From assembly GCA_037042915.1 (NCBI GenBank), contig CM073200.1:1674001-1738000 (forward strand): DNA of 64,000 nt, read 5' to 3'. Below are positions 39,701 to 51,992 of this stretch, one piece after another. A model generated the notes under the pieces. The model was not told where the DNA came from, ran no database searches, and saw only the letters and a program-made list of their open reading frames with translations. The number at the start of each line of letters is the position of its first letter. The stretch's first letter is position 1. The stretch is from Auricularia sp. M13. Lineage: Eukaryota > Basidiomycota > Agaricomycetes > Auriculariales > Auriculariaceae. A program made the position numbers and the translations under genes.

Positions 39701-41142
39701 AAAAGCCAAAAGGAACCAGCATACCTGTCCAACGGCCGACCGTTTTGCGCGGTGTAAAAGCAGCTCGGGCAGCGCATATAGAGGTCTGGGGAGACGGCCG
39801 TGCGCCCGCATGAAGCTTCCAACCGAGCTTGACGGCTACCTGCATCCATAGCCGCTGAGCAGGAGTTGCACCGGCCAGTACGGCGGCAGTCTGCTCCTCG
39901 TCGGCGGCCGGTTGTTGAGCATTGACGACATTGGCGGAGGGCTGTTGAGCGCCGTCCAGTACGCCGGCGGTCTGTTGCTCGTCGGCAGCCAGCTGTTGAG
40001 CGCCGGCCAGTGGGTCGGCCGTCGGCCCACCATCAGCAACCGGCGGCTGAGTGTCTGCTCCTGTGCCTGACGAGTTCCGAGGGCCGTGGGGCGTGGCAGG
40101 CGGAGACATGAGATGAGCAACCCGAGCAGGTGGTGGGTGGACAGCTGGCAGCGGTGGAGAAACGGTCGGCGGCGCATCCAGACTTGCTCTGGCATTGTTG
40201 AGCCGCTCTTGCAGGTCGAATTCGATTTTTCGCCGTACAAGGTCGTACCACTTCATTGCATCGCCAAGCGGTCGCCTGTAGCCCTCCTGGACTGGGAGGC
40301 CATTCTTCTGTCGCACCACAAAGCCGTTCAGACGATGGCTGCTGTGCAGAGCGGCTGCAAGTGCCATTGCTGAGCTGCCGGCCTGCCGCTGAAGTTCCAG
40401 GTAGAAGTCGAGCAACTGGGTTGAAAACGCGTAGTGGGTAGACACAGGGGAGGAGGCAAAGAAGCCATGGGCGAGTAGCGTAGCCGGAAGCGGCGAATGT
40501 TCGCAAAACAGCAGCTGCTTGATTTCAAAGGCTGCACAGACAGATTAGCAAAGTCCAACTGGATGAAGCGAAGGCAAGCTCACAAGTCCACATCACAAAG
40601 ACAATGCGGGTCCGCCTGGGGTGGCACGAGTGTGGGCAGCAGAGTGCGAAGTCGTCGGCGAAGTCAGTTGTCGGCGGTGAATGGTGTGGCCGGCCGGCGG
40701 CGGTGAAGGAAGTCTTTAACAGCGGGAGCAGTGCATTCCATCGAGAATAAAGGGCTTCTTTCTTGGCTGATGCCTCGAGGTTGGTGGACTTCTTTCTGCG
40801 TTGGATGGGCGGCATGGCATAGTCAAATGAATCCTCAAATCCAATGGCCGGTAGCCCGTCGTCACCTGGATCTTGCCCCGTGTCTTCAGCAGCTGGCAGG
40901 TCTTCGACGGCCGGCGGAGCTGGGGGACGTTTTGCTGGCCTTGAGCGCGATGCTGTAAGATGGGCCGCCGGGTGTGGAAGTCGCGAGGCGTTGGCCAGAA
41001 AATTGGCCGGCAAAATATAGATGCCAGCGTCCTTGGCCTTTTTACGCCGTTTGCGCGTTGCAGAGGGCGCCGTCAAAGCCCATTGTTTACGCAGGTAGGC
41101 CCGGCGAATGTCGTGGCTCGTGGGTAGAAGCGTAAGGGCCAT
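36741..41142 (-). CDS. KDZ transposase of element A with decayed Ulp1-like tail
   Basis: Start ATG 41142 (MALTLLPTSHDIRRAYLRKQ). Later exons encode a CxxC (MRCPSCFY, about 39,770), the catalytic-Asp motif YQVASDGNFMHRH (about 39,645), YDDRGLMAMVCRHDIP with IDTPGEQQKYKIAL (about 39,390), and HAYAHQWECQLAFNPR with GLADGEGVERLWS (about 39,030), which together define KDZ transposases; the Glu of GEGVER is the expected third acidic residue. A helical region (38,618-37,845) and a Ser/Pro/acidic linker to 37,255 follow. A 48-nt intron leads to an Ulp1-like remnant (IVVLPIQDDKTWAIAFIYLE, FFDG) to 36,741. In that remnant the protease His position is Thr and no catalytic Cys is visible. Frame changes near 38,980 and 37,840 are not explained by good introns, so the gene is probably damaged. 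Confidence 0.8.
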
Positions 41143-42547
41143 TAAATCGAGGTATGAAAATGTCGTTCGCCGGCCAGCCTGACTTCGGACTTTGATAATC
41201 CGGGATACGCCGGTGGCGCAAAGGGAGTAGCTGTCCAAGCTGTCAGGGAATGTCCCTGAGGCTAACAGAGTTTAATTTTGCGCAAACGGCGTGAGACAGA
41301 CTTCCTTGGCATGTTTGTACCGTTTTTGGGCTCAACTCACCTGCGACCCTTATCGACTTTGTCGCGACAAGAGCAATAGCGCTTATGTAAGCAAAGACCG
41401 CCCAGGAAGAACGAACATGTTGGAGCAGGATTCCGCACACAAACAGGGTGCAGCACTGCTTCCAATGCGTGATGCATGTGTCCTTCGTGTTCTAGCAATT
41501 TCATAGCGGCGGCCGGCGAGACAGTTTGTGCCGGCAGCCGGTTCACCGGCCAGTTGAGCAGCCTGCGCACCTTGCTGCACTCCCTGAGTCGCCTTTCCAA
41601 TCAGGAATAGTGTACACTAGGTCATCCTAATTCAATTAATGACTTACAGGCCTGAGGTTGTGGTAATAAACCTCACAACAACTCGAACAACTTGATACAG
41701 TGTTGCTGTCTGCGTGCAAACCGCCGTCGAAACGCCTTATTCAAGGCTGCAAATGTCGGAAATGTATTCGGGCCTCACTAGGCACTCCTATAGGACTCAT
41801 TAAGCAGGTATAAATTGTTCTATGCTGTGAGACATGTGCCACAACTTGGGTGAACGGAGAACAAGCGAGTGCATTGCCAGTTGCAACTTTGGTGAAACCT
41901 CAGTAACCTCGTTCACCTGCAACACAAACACCTTCTTCTGCCAACATATCACTTGATTCCTATTTGGATAGCCTGCCTAAGGTGTGCTGCGCCTAAGAAA
42001 CCTCAGGGAGTGACCTAGTACCCTGTCAGGTGGCCATGTACTGCATTTTGGACGGTGGCCGCCGACTAGAAAATGAGTATATCTTGCGCCCACGTCATCG
42101 CTTTCCTTTACATTCTTTAGAGTATGTCTTATGCCCAATAATAGTTGAATTAGACTACTTTATACGCGACATAGCGCTCGGAGTGGGTGGGACTATTCAT
42201 GCTGCTGAACATGCGGACAATTAGTAACAGGTTCATTGACGTCCACATGACAATTCTCAAAGTTCGACTCAATAGATATCTTCACAAACATACCTTGCAC
42301 GTCACGCCACACAGAATTGGCTTTGAAATACAATTTGACGCCTCCAAAGTCTCTCGCTGGACTTGGACGGCGAACGTTGACGCGGATTGCAAGTCCGACG
42401 GTTGCCCTCTTACCGTCATCCACCCGGTTGCGCAACGCCCCATCCCCGTCCCTCCCCTCCCCCCTCCCCCTCGCGAGGCGTGGACCCACCGCGCAGGTCC
42501 GTTTGGCGAGCTGCGCGCTGCGTAAGCAGCCTAACGTTGTCTGCAGA
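41143..42547. other. Divergent promoter region of element A
   Basis: About 1.4 kb between the transposase (minus) and the companion gene (plus). No gene seen; composition is closer to 50% GC than the flanking coding DNA. It is the only place for both promoters. CTCCCCTCCC-type pyrimidine tract lies just before the plus-strand start (about 42,450-42,470). Confidence 0.55.
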
Positions 42548-45500
42548 ATGGCCGCAACGAAGCGCAAGCAGAAGGAGCGCGCTGGAGATGCTAGGCCAGC
42601 CAAGGTGCGTCTTAGTTACATGCTCCCGGCGCCCACTCACTCACGTTGTTGCTTTCAGGCTGGCAGCAAGGCGACACGGACTCGTGCGAAGAAGGCTGCG
42701 CAAACACAGGCGCAGGACGAGGAAAATGACGGCGACGATGCCGGGCCTATCCAAGTTAGTGTCGAGCACCCGCTGCCACCGTTCGCTGACCAGTTTCCTC
42801 ATTATCAGGAGCCCGAGGACGACGCTGCCGATGCCGCCGCCAGCGGCCAACAAAAAGGACCGTCGCCGGTTCCTGGGGAGTCCGACCAGGACGAGGACAG
42901 CGGGCAACCCAGCGAGCAGCCCACGCAGCCCACGGCTGCCGATGAATCGCGTTTTTGGGATGCAGTGAGTACACGGCCGAGTAACATGAATTCGCCGGCG
43001 AGCTGACTTATCGTCAGGAGGAGCACGCATCGGACGAGGACGAAATGGACAAGGCTATGACGCCCGCGACACTCGCCGCCATGGTGGAGTTGGACAGGAC
43101 GATGTCCCTCACGCAGGAATTGGCGGCAGCCGGCGGCCAGGGCAAAGAGCTGGCTGGCCCGCCGCCAGCAGGAGCGAGTGCCCTCACGACCGAGCCACCG
43201 GCCACAGGCGATCGCCTCGAGGCATATGCGCAACCCATGGCCGAGGACCTGGTCGACATCATCGAGCGCCTGCTGGAGGACGCGAAGAAAATGTACGCGC
43301 CACAGAGCGTGCAGGAGGAGCTCCTCAACGCGGCGTACAACTGCGTCGACAGCGAAGATGCCGCAGCCACGGCGCGCGAAATGGTCGAGCAGGTCACGGC
43401 CGTGCTCAAGCTGCTCGACGACGCGCCACTATTTGTCTCCCTACACGCGGAGCAAGAACTTGCCCCCGTCCACTTCGCCAGCTTGGTCCGCCGCATGAAA
43501 GGGACCCGTGTCCCTGCCAACGTCATCGAGCGCTGCGGCGAGGCAACCTGGAAGCTCGCATTCGGCAAGGAGATGATGTCCGACATCACCAAGGCTGCGC
43601 TACGTACGATGTGGGTTACAGAGGACAAGAAGCTCGTTGCCCACGAGAAAAGGCGCGCCGAGGCGCTCATCGCCAGGGCTGCCCGCCCACCGGCTCCAGG
43701 GCATGGTGGGTCGACGTCCGCGACAGGTATGGCTGTCGCAACGCGCGACCCGACTCCGGCCGTTCCAGCGCGCGAGCCTACGCGCGACCCGACTCCGGCC
43801 GTTCCAGCGCGCGAGCCTACTCAGGCCGTTCCAGCGCCAGGTCGCCCACGCACGCCAGACGGCCCGGCCGTCCAAGAACCAGTGCGGCCGCACACACCAG
43901 ACGGCCAACAAGCTCGTCCGCTGTCAACGTCTGCTTCGCCGGACGACGCCAACGCATTCATTCGCCCGCCGCGACAACACCCGCCCACACCGCGCTACGT
44001 CCAGCGCCATCCAGCATCGTACCTCAAGGCGCCGCGCCCGGGGTACCACAGCTTCTATTCCACGGCGCGGGACCTCTTTGCACCTACCAACACCAGCACG
44101 CCATTCGCAGAGGACGAAGGAATGCAGGTCGATGAGCAACAGGTCCATAAGCAGCAGCCTGAGCGGCCGGCTGGCGACATGATGGACGTCGACAAAGAAC
44201 AGCAGCAGCAGCCCGCGGCCGATGACCAGCAGCAGCAGCCCGCGACCGATGACCAGCAAGTGCCGCAGCCTATGGCCGTTGGCCAGCACGAGCCAAAGTC
44301 AGCAACAGGCGACCAGCGCCAGCACGAGCCGTCGCCGGTGCCACCACCGTCGCCACCGGCCATCCAGCAGCCAGCACCGCCAGCCCACAGCGGGCAGCAA
44401 CCACCACCAGCGGACGTCGGGCCAGCATCGCCGCCTCCGTCGCCGCCGGCCGCCGAGCAGCCTGCACCGCCAGCTGGCCGCGGGCCCACTCCAGTTCAGC
44501 AGCCAGGCACGGGCAACGCGCCCGACATTGTCATCATCTCGGACGATTCGTCGGCCAGTGAGACAGAGAGCCCTGTGGGCTTCGACAATGTAATGAATGA
44601 CCCGCGCCTCGCTGTGCGCTCACCGGTCAATGCTGCGCAGTCACTCGCCGATCAGGTGCAAGAGCTTACGGACCTTCTTGCAAACCCCGTGACCACGCCG
44701 TACATCCAGGGACGGCCTGGCCGGCCAACGGCGCAGGTCATGAACATTGAGGTTTCCGCCATCCGCTTGATGCGCAACATCGCAAGCGCAGTCGCCGCTG
44801 CCACTGGCATCCCGGCTGGCGTTATCCTTGGGCATGCATCGGACGCCAAGCTGCAGCGGCCTTTCAACAGGGCGAACGACTTCCTGATGTTTGCCAACAA
44901 CACCAATCCCGTAAGTGCTTCATTTCACTGTATATCTACAAGTGGACCTGTGCTGAGTTCATTTCAGATGTCGAAATACGGCGCAAGTTCGACGCCTGGT
45001 TCGCCGCCCAGTTCCCAGACGAGAAGGACAAGACGTACTTCACGCAGGACGAGTGCAGCCGGCTGCGGCCGCTGTTCGAAGACAAGTTCGGCGGCGAGGA
45101 CACCGTCCGGGAAATTCTCGAGAAATACTTCGTCGACTATCCCCATGGCGGCTGGGACATGTCGCCCAACGAGCTCGCCAATCGCAGCAACGAGATCTTC
45201 AAGCAGATCAACCAATATGTGAGTTTCGCCGCTCGACGGCGGCCGCTGAACTGACCGCCGCCCAGTCGAACTATCTCGAGTCTCGTCAGGGCATCTCGAC
45301 GCTCATCTTGGCAGCACCATCGCGCTCGGACATGCGCGCCTTCCAGACCCCCGTCGCCGTCATTGAGTCCTCACACGCGGCCGGCTTCTTCATGGACAAA
45401 TGTTGCCTCACCAATGACGAGGTCATGACGATGTACATCGACCACACGCTGTAAGTGATATCGGGTAGCTGTAGCCTCAACGTACTGACGATATCTCTAG

Positions 45501-47667
45501 CAATGCCGCCTCTAATCGTTATGGGTATGCGCGTGCAGTTGCACTCGCCCAACACCTCGGCATCGACCCGCCGCCACCTCCCGCTCATATCAAGGAGGCC
45601 TCGTTTGTCAAGTCGATCGGCACTGTGAAGGACACACGCGTTTCCAAGGCCTCTGCCGACGGAGAGCTTGCTGACGAACATCCCGCCGACGAACATCCCG
45701 CCGGCGGCGACGATGCCCCGTCATCAACTGCTCCTACATCGTCTAGGGCGCGCCGCGGCGCGGTGAAGAACCATGTCACCGCGGTTCAGGCTGCCAACTT
45801 CCGCAGGTCAACGCTCGTCGGCCAGGTCAAGGTGGAGGATATCGCCGTCGACATCAACAAGCCCGACGTACTACGCCTGCCCACAATGCGCGACGCCACT
45901 AACCTGAAGACACTGCTCGCCGTCAAGTTCGTTCAACCTGACCACCTACCCCAGCCTCGCCCGCCGCCAACGGTCTTCCGTCAACAGTGGTCGGTCGCCG
46001 AGTTGCAGGACAGCTTTGTCAGGCTGATGAAGTGTAAGTACCGCCGCTGAATGATGCTCAAAGGCTCACACATGCGATAGCCGTCGGCATTTCGATCAAG
46101 CCGACCGGAAACCAAGTCCCGATGGCCAAGGTCTGCAAGGAGCTCATCCTGCAGAAGAAGACCCTCGTTGGCTCACCGGCAACTGGGCTCATTCCGTTCG
46201 CCGAGGCGCGGGACGTCAAGAAGTGTTCATTCGACAGCATGGACAAGGCCAGCGCGATGATTATGGCGACTTGTGCAATCGAAGACCGGCTGGCGGTCTG
46301 CGACGCCATCGAGCTGCCGGCCTCGCTGCAGAAGCAGCTGGCCAAGATTCCGCTGCTCGAGGGGTTGCAGAAGCGCTTCACCGACTACCACAACGACCTC
46401 CACATTGCCTGGTCGCCCATGCCGAAGCACCTCATTGTGCTGACCGAGCCGTTTGTCGCAGGCACGCCAGGGGTGCCGCCAGGCTGGATCGGAACCCGTC
46501 GCGCTCTATGCGACAACGGCCTCCTGCTCGGCATGCCCACGTCGTATGTCAGGTCCCTCGACCGCCTGTCAAGTTTGCCCGTTGTCAAGGGCGGCAACAC
46601 CAGCTATAACGACACAGCAGAATCTGAGGACAGCGAAACAGAGGCTGCTGCCGCCACCCGGTCAAAGAAGAAGAAACCGTCTGCCAAGGTGGTCGATGAT
46701 AGCGACGAACTGGTCGAAGACGACGACGACATTGTCATCGTCGAGTCGGCGCCGACGAAGGACAAGAACGCACCGCCGTCCAAGTCCGCGCCGTCAGCCA
46801 AGGACGCGCCGCCCAAGAAAGCCACAGGTACGTCAACACCGCGTGCACTCTCGTTGCCAGGCACTAAGCACATCGTTGTAGCAGCATCATCGTCGAAGTC
46901 CAAGGCCGCTGCCACCGCCAATTCCGACGGCGAGGACTCGCCAGTCAAAGTCGCGCCTCCCAAGCCGTCGTCAAAGAAATCTGGTAAGCTCTGTCCGTCC
47001 GATGAACAAAGACTGTACTGATATTCCGTTTCCAGCATCCAAGTCAAAGGCCCCCGCCGCTGTCGACTCCGACGGCGAAGACGAGCTTGCGGATGACGAC
47101 TCTGATGGCAAGGCCGAAGAGGCGCCGACTCGCCGCACGCACTCGAGGGGCTCGAGAAGCAAGACGCAGCAAGCGGCGAAGAGTCGCAAGCGCAAGGACC
47201 CGCCCGAGTCACAGCCTGCGGACGCACCTTCGGCCAAGAAGTCAAAGACGGCGGCCGGTGACGCCGCCGCCTTCAAGGCGCCCGCCGCCGTCGCCAGAAA
47301 CAAAACGCCTTCTGCAACGCCAGCGCCGTCGACGCCGTCAAAAAGGCAGGTCGCCTTTGTTGACATTGTGTCGTCGCCAGCCGCGCGCTCTCTGAGTGTC
47401 GTCAAGTCCGGCGCGCGGCCTTTGGACGGCGAGATGGCGGTGCCAACGGCACGTGACATCAAGGGCTTGGGCTCAATGATGCTGCCGTGGGGCCTCGAGG
47501 ACGACTACATCCAGGCAATCGGAATGGCGCACTGGTTCCTCTCGAAGCAGAAGGCGGTGTCGTCCAGCACGAAGGAGAAGATACAAGTCATTGTCGACAG
47601 CTGGCCGAAGACGATGGAAATGGACGACCGCCTGGCAGCCATCTGCATGGACCTTAACATTGAGTAG
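42548..47667 (+). CDS. Element A companion protein, nine exons, ~1,570 aa
   Basis: Exons: 42548-42604, 42659-42964, 43018-44910 (end uncertain), 44968-45218, 45266-45450, 45501-46033, 46081-46827, 46882-46983, 47036-47667; introns are 47-57 nt with GTRNGT donors. The exon 3/4 join keeps frame only if a slightly later donor (near 44,914) is used. The N-terminus is basic (MAATKRKQKERAGDARPAK) and then acidic. A helical region (43,060-43,700) precedes a long Pro/Gln disordered stretch with DPTPAVPAREPT repeats and a SIM-like hydrophobic-acidic motif (DIVIISDDSS). Then come RPFNRANDFLMFANNTNP, FDAWFAAQFPDEKDK, and LILAAPSRSDM...SSHAAGFFMDK. The C-terminal third has further acidic and SKSK/RKRK tracts. 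I recognise no enzyme. The layout matches the second companion gene at 59-64 kb, so I infer a conserved DNA- or chromatin-binding partner of KDZ transposases. Confidence 0.75.
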
Positions 47668-48175
47668 TCGTCTTCATCTCGGCCCAATACCTCCCCCCCC
47701 CCCTCTCCCTTGCCTGTGATCTTCAACATGATCCTGCTCTTTCCTGTTCTCGTGATTTGCCTCTTGATCTTCAACATGATCCCGTGCCGCAATGTAGTGA
47801 CTGTTTTTGTAATGCACATTTGCACTGAATGCTTCAAGTTCCCAGCAGGGCTTCGTCGGCCAACTCGTCTTCGTTGGCCGGCTGACATCGCATCGTCGGC
47901 CCGAAGTTATCCCTTCCTGTTCGTCCGCCGACAAAGCTTCGTCGGCCGAAAGTCATCCCTTGAGTCTCATCGGCCGACATTGCTTCGTCGGCCGTGTTAT
48001 TAATTTGTGATGAAGACTATTCAGCAGTCAGACTGCATCCACAACCTGTGCAATTGGAGTGGTTTTGCATGTAGATGTGATTTCTGTCTTGCTGAAACAT
48101 ATGGCGGCTGGGAGGAACCCGGCCAGCAAACCATTGCACCCTTGGCCGCCGGCGGACTTCCAGTTCGTCCGCCAA
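47668..48175. other. 3' flank of the companion gene
   Basis: Contains a C-rich tract (about 47,688-47,710) and repeats of GTCGGCC (about 47,870-48,000). ATCTTCAACATGATC occurs twice (47,718 and 47,768). No gene seen. Confidence 0.5.
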
Positions 48176-48935
48176 CAAAGCTTCGCCGGCCGCCGCTCAG
48201 TCTGGTTAGATCTCGCCGGCGACGGTGCATATCTCTGCGATGTATGGGGTCACCATCGTCGCCGGCCGCCGCTCAGTAGTATCTCTGGGATGTATGGGGT
48301 CACCATCGCCATCGTCGCCGGCCGCTGTATCTCTGGGTTGTATGGGGTCACCATCGTTGCCGGCCGCCGCTCAGTAGTATCTCTGGGATGTATGGGGTCA
48401 CCATCGTCGCCGGCCGCCGCTCAGTCGTCACAGACCTCGCCGGCGACAGTGGGTACTCCGCCGGCCGCCGCTCAGTCTGGTTAGATCTCGCCGGCGACGG
48501 TGCATATCTCTGGGATGTATGGGGTCACCATCGTCCCCGGCCGCTGTACATCTGTATCTCTGCGGTGTATGGGGTCACCATCGTCGCCGCCGCCGCTCAG
48601 TAGTCTCTCTGGGATGTATGGGGTCACCATCGCCATCGTCGCCGGCCGCTGTATCTCTGGGTTGTATGGGGTCACCATCGTTGCCGGCCGCCGCTCAGTC
48701 GTCACAGACCTCGCCGGCGACAGTGGGTACTCCGCCGGCCGCCGCTCAGTCTGGTTAGATCTCGCCGGCGACGGTGCATATCTCTGGGATGTATGGGGTC
48801 ACCATCGTCCCCGGCCGCTGTACATCTGTATCTCTGCGGTGTATGGGGTCACCATCGTCGCCGGCCGCCGCTCAGTAAGTAGTATCTCTGCGGTGTATGG
48901 GGTCACCATCGTCGCTGGCCGCCGCTCTGTCTGGA
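48176..48935. repeat. Tandem array in right TIR
   Basis: Eleven copies of the inverse core (GTATGGGGTCACCATCG), with the same linkers and higher-order order as the left array but fewer units. Confidence 0.9.
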
Positions 48936-49310
48936 TTGTGCGATCGGATTGGTTTTGTAGGTAGATGGGATTTCTGTCTTGATGAAGCCCATGGCTGCAG
49001 TCGGACAGTCTTGAGGAAGCCGGCCAGCGAACGCTAGCACCACATGGCCGCCGGCGGACTGTCTTGAGCATCGTGACTGGAGAACAACGCAACACCAGCA
49101 GCAGCAGCCATGATACGGTTTTTTTTCGAAGGCTGTACGTAATGTTTCTGTCTTGCAGACAAGGAGGTACAGCACCAGCAGCAGCACCAACAGCGCATTG
49201 CCCCTACAGCAAAGTGCCGCCAGCATACTGTCTGAATTTGCACTAACAGCATCAGCAACTGCAGCAGCTGCAGCATTTTATTTCACAGAGTAATTTATAT
49301 ACCTCTCCCA

Positions 49311-49425
49311 CAGCAGCAGCAACAACAACAACACCAGCAACACCAGCAACAGCAGCAACAGCAGCAACAGCACCAACAGCAGCAACAGCACCAACAACGG
49401 CAACAGCAACAGTAGTAACAGAAGC
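49311..49425. repeat. CAG/CAA microsatellite in right TIR
   Basis: About 115 bp of CAG, CAA and ACC triplets, the inverse of the tract at 34,643-34,717 but about 40 bp longer, showing slippage since insertion or exchange. Confidence 0.9.
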
Positions 49426-49732
49426 AATCATGCATTGAAGTAACATGCTATTATATGTAATTATTCTTTATGCAAGCCGGGTCGAAGCGGCCGGCGGGGG
49501 CACGGGAACGAACGGCCGGCGGCAAGCAACGAGCGGCCGACGGCGGAGGCAAAAGGAGGGTGGATTGATGCGGCTCGGAATTTGCCATAAGCGCCGGCGT
49601 CCGGAAGCTTTGGACGTCCCGCACATCGGGTCCGACATTGTCCGGCGAATGCCGATCCCGCCCCGTTAGCGCCCGTTGATGGCTGTTGACGACGACACCA
49701 GAGGGGCTGGGGCCCGCCGATGACGACGGCGG

Positions 49733-49821
49733 CGGCCTGCGAAGAGGCGGCGGCGGCCTGCAAAGGGGCGGCGGCGGCCTGCGAAGGGGCGGCGGCGGCC
49801 TGCGAAGGGGCGGCGGCGGCC
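49733..49821. repeat. Terminal 21-bp tandem repeat (right)
   Basis: Inverse of the left terminal units (GGCGGCGGCCTGCGAAGGGG), about four to five copies, ending abruptly at the non-repeated flank CACCACAGGCTGCC. Confidence 0.8.
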
Positions 49822-50279
49822 CACCACAGGCTGCCTCGCATTCCAGGGGTGCTAGATACTACTCAAGTCATCAGGAGAAGCACCTAAGAGACCCAGGAAG
49901 CCCTCCCGCGGGAATTCACATCTGCCCTCCATTCAGCGCGTCTCGCCATCAAGCAACTGATCACAGTATGTCTTCAGATCCACCAGCGCTGTATCTGGCC
50001 CGGAACATGCCACAGCCACACTGCAGATGCAAACGCACGCCTCCCGATGCGAACATCTGCAACGGAGATATGGACGCTTCGCCGGACTGCAGATCAACGC
50101 AGATGCAGCCTGGGTGAGTCAGTCGCTCGACTCGAATAATAGGCCACTGGCGGGCTGCGCAATCCATATTACGAGACCAGCCGGCGACGCTGTTGGTTCC
50201 GGAATCAATATATATCCTCAGCCGGCGAAAGCCCCGCATCGCTATTTTCTCGGAGGCCCCTGCTCCTGCTGTCCGGTCA
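49822..50279. other. Junction between element A and the element B region
   Basis: No clear gene. A first cluster of GCAGATGC/GCATCTGC-type words lies at 50,020-50,110. The missing 5' half of the carboxypeptidase gene broken on the other side of element A was looked for here and not seen. Confidence 0.5.
50020..50110. repeat. GCAGATGC motif cluster 1
   Basis: GCAGATGC at 50,023, ACATCTGC at 50,053, GCAGAT at 50,089 and GCAGATGC at 50,099 within 90 bp. It is related to denser clusters at 50,820 and 52,675. Confidence 0.6.
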
Positions 50280-50797
50280 TGCCCCCGCCGTTCTCAGCCT
50301 ATATCGAATACTCCTTTGCTGAGCTTGCTCAGCCAGCCAACGCCGCCGTTCGCCGCAGCACTCTCGTTGGCATTCGCACCGGCATTCTCGCGGCTTCCAT
50401 CGCCGAGGCGCTTGAAGACGACGCCGAAGGCCTGCGCATGTACAAAGAGTACGAGAAGGACCTCAAGGCGCTCCTTGTCGCTCTCGAGCAGCGCGACAAT
50501 TACGAGTTACTCTACAAGCAACTTCTCGAGGAGAGGGAGCAGGAGCGCGAGCAGCAGCGGGCGGCGGACCCGGCGACCAACTTCTGCTTGCACTGCAAAC
50601 ACTGCAAAGCGTATGCATGCTCACTGCTCTCCCGTCTGCCAATGTCTGACACCTCTCTAGGCAGTTCTTCGACTGACTCTGTCTTTTCCCCCTTGCACAT
50701 TTGCCGTCATGGTCGTCTGCACCCACCTGCCGTTGCTATCCTTGTCGCCGTCTTCCTTGTATTTCACATGTGTCGCCGTCAGGAACAAGGTCTTTGA
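50280..50797 (+). CDS. Small acidic coiled-coil protein, unrecognised
   Basis: ATG at 50280 (MPPPFSAYIEYSFAELAQPA), 172 codons to the stop at 50,797. Residues about 50-105 are strongly helical and charged (EALEDDAEGLRMYKEYEKDL, LLEEREQEREQQRAA), likely coiled coil. Past that, LHCKHCKAYAC and a hydrophobic stretch (PPAVAILVAVFLVFHMC) follow; these may be intron read-through, because a GCATGC-rich segment with possible splice sites lies at 50,600-50,660. It is flanked by GCAGATGC clusters. Function unknown. Confidence 0.45.
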
Positions 50798-50814
50798 TGT
50801 GCATCATTCTCTCA

Positions 50815-50965
50815 GCGCACATCCAAGCATCTGCTTGCAGATGCGCGCAGATTCAAGCAGATGCAGTCAGATAGCGTGATCATCGAAGCGCAAATAGAAG
50901 CGCACATCAAAGCATCTGCTGCATCTGCAAGCAGATGCTAGCAGATGCGGTTAGATAGATCATGT
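50815..50965. repeat. GCAGATGC palindrome cluster 2
   Basis: GCATCTGCTTGCAGATGC (50,827-50,844) is a perfect 8-bp inverted repeat. GCATCTGCTGCATCTGC then GCAGATGCTAGCAGATGC (50,912-50,948) is a second, larger one with a 1-nt offset. GAAGCGCAAATAGAAGCGCA lies between. Non-coding. Confidence 0.8.
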
Positions 50966-51618
50966 GGCTGTGTGCATGTCATTTGATAAGATACGCCGCA
51001 GTGATCGGCTTCGTGCGGCGTTCATCGCCAATTCTCGTCGTCCTCCGCAATGAGCTCTCGCAATTCGATTCAGCCATATACGCATGTCGCTGGATGGGCC
51101 AGCTTCGTCCGCATGCAGCAGCAGCATCTCCAGAGGGTTCGAGACTGGCCCGGCCAACCTGCGCCAAACACAGCGCCAAGCGTCGCCGCACCACACGCTG
51201 TGCCCATCGTCACCAGCAACCGCAACCACGAGCCTGAGACTTCATAGGACCTCACTGTACGTCCACGGCGCAAATTATCCTGCCGTTAGATTAATGGACA
51301 ACACTGACTGCCCCTCGCAGTGTCAAATTCGTTTGGTCTCGGCTGTGGCTCGTCTCTTGGCCCCTTCCTGCTACCCTCTTTTATGTCCATGTCGCTTGCA
51401 CGTTCATGCCATTTCCGCGCCCGTAATCTACATATACCGGGGTTTCACGCAGAAAGACAATGAAAGAAACATCAATGACATTGCATATCTCTCTCTCTAG
51501 CATCCGCATTTCTTTCTGCGGCTGGCACGAGCTCCTGATATCTTGAGCGACGCGTACATGAGTCCCGTGAACTCCCGAGAGGAACCGCTCCAGACTCACC
51601 AGTGCTCAACTCGCACTG
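50966..51618. other. Non-coding or unrecognised
   Basis: Short frames on both strands overlap between 50,960 and 51,270 (for example one starting MSSRNSIQPYTHVAGWASF at 51,050), none with convincing support. It may hold a short gene or its remains. Confidence 0.4.
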
Positions 51619-51992
51619 TCAGTTTGAGGTCGATCCGTTGCTGCTGTGCCTGCGCGCCTCCTCAATCTCCGCGATCTCGGCGTCCGTCGCGATGTTGAGC
51701 TCGACGCAGCAGGTGATAAGCCGCGTGATGAGCTCGTCCAAATGCGCCTCCTTGGCCTGGAGCCTCTGCGTCCAGTTGTTGAACGCGCGTTGCATCGCGC
51801 AGAACTCATTTTCGGGCTGCTGGTAGGAGAGAAGGTCCAGGAGCTGTTCGTCCAACTTCTTGAAGTCAGAGTCCAAGCCCGTCGCGACGGCGTAGCGGAT
51901 CGCCCCGAAGAGCATGAGATAGAGAGAGGCGGGCACGCGACGAATAATGCGAGGAGGGCTGTCTGTTGTCTCTGAGGCAGGCTCGGGCATTG
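51619..51992 (-). CDS. Small helical protein, 124 aa, unrecognised
   Basis: ATG at 51992 (MPEPASETTDSPPRIIRRVP), stop at 51,619. After a Pro/Ser N-terminus it is almost entirely helical and amphipathic (GLDSDFKKLDEQLLDLLSYQ, LQAKEAHLDELITRLITCCV), probably coiled coil. Reminiscent in style, not in sequence, of the protein encoded at 50,280. Function unknown. Confidence 0.5.

Larger units (their letters stand above)
34206..49821. mobile_element. Element A: 15.6-kb KDZ-class DNA transposon with long TIRs
   Basis: The two ends are inverted copies of each other over about 1.6-1.8 kb: a terminal 21-bp tandem repeat, a unique ~290-bp block, a trinucleotide tract, another unique ~400-bp block and a large tandem array. 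In the ~290-bp block (34,346-34,630 versus 49,440-49,700 inverted) I count two differences, so the insertion is young. Inside are a KDZ transposase gene on minus and a companion gene on plus, transcribed divergently from about 41.1-42.5 kb. The ends GGCCGCCG...CGGCGGCC are assigned from where inverted similarity stops; no target duplication was seen, so boundaries may be off by a few bases. Confidence 0.85.
48176..49821. repeat. Right terminal inverted repeat of element A
   Basis: Mirror of the left TIR. Array and microsatellite lengths differ between the two ends, while the unique blocks are nearly identical. Confidence 0.85.

Noticed and set aside
42387-42968. Alternative plus frame of 193 codons overlapping companion exon 2
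   Set aside because: The frame used by the nine-exon model has matching splice phases throughout; this one crosses introns and has no continuation.
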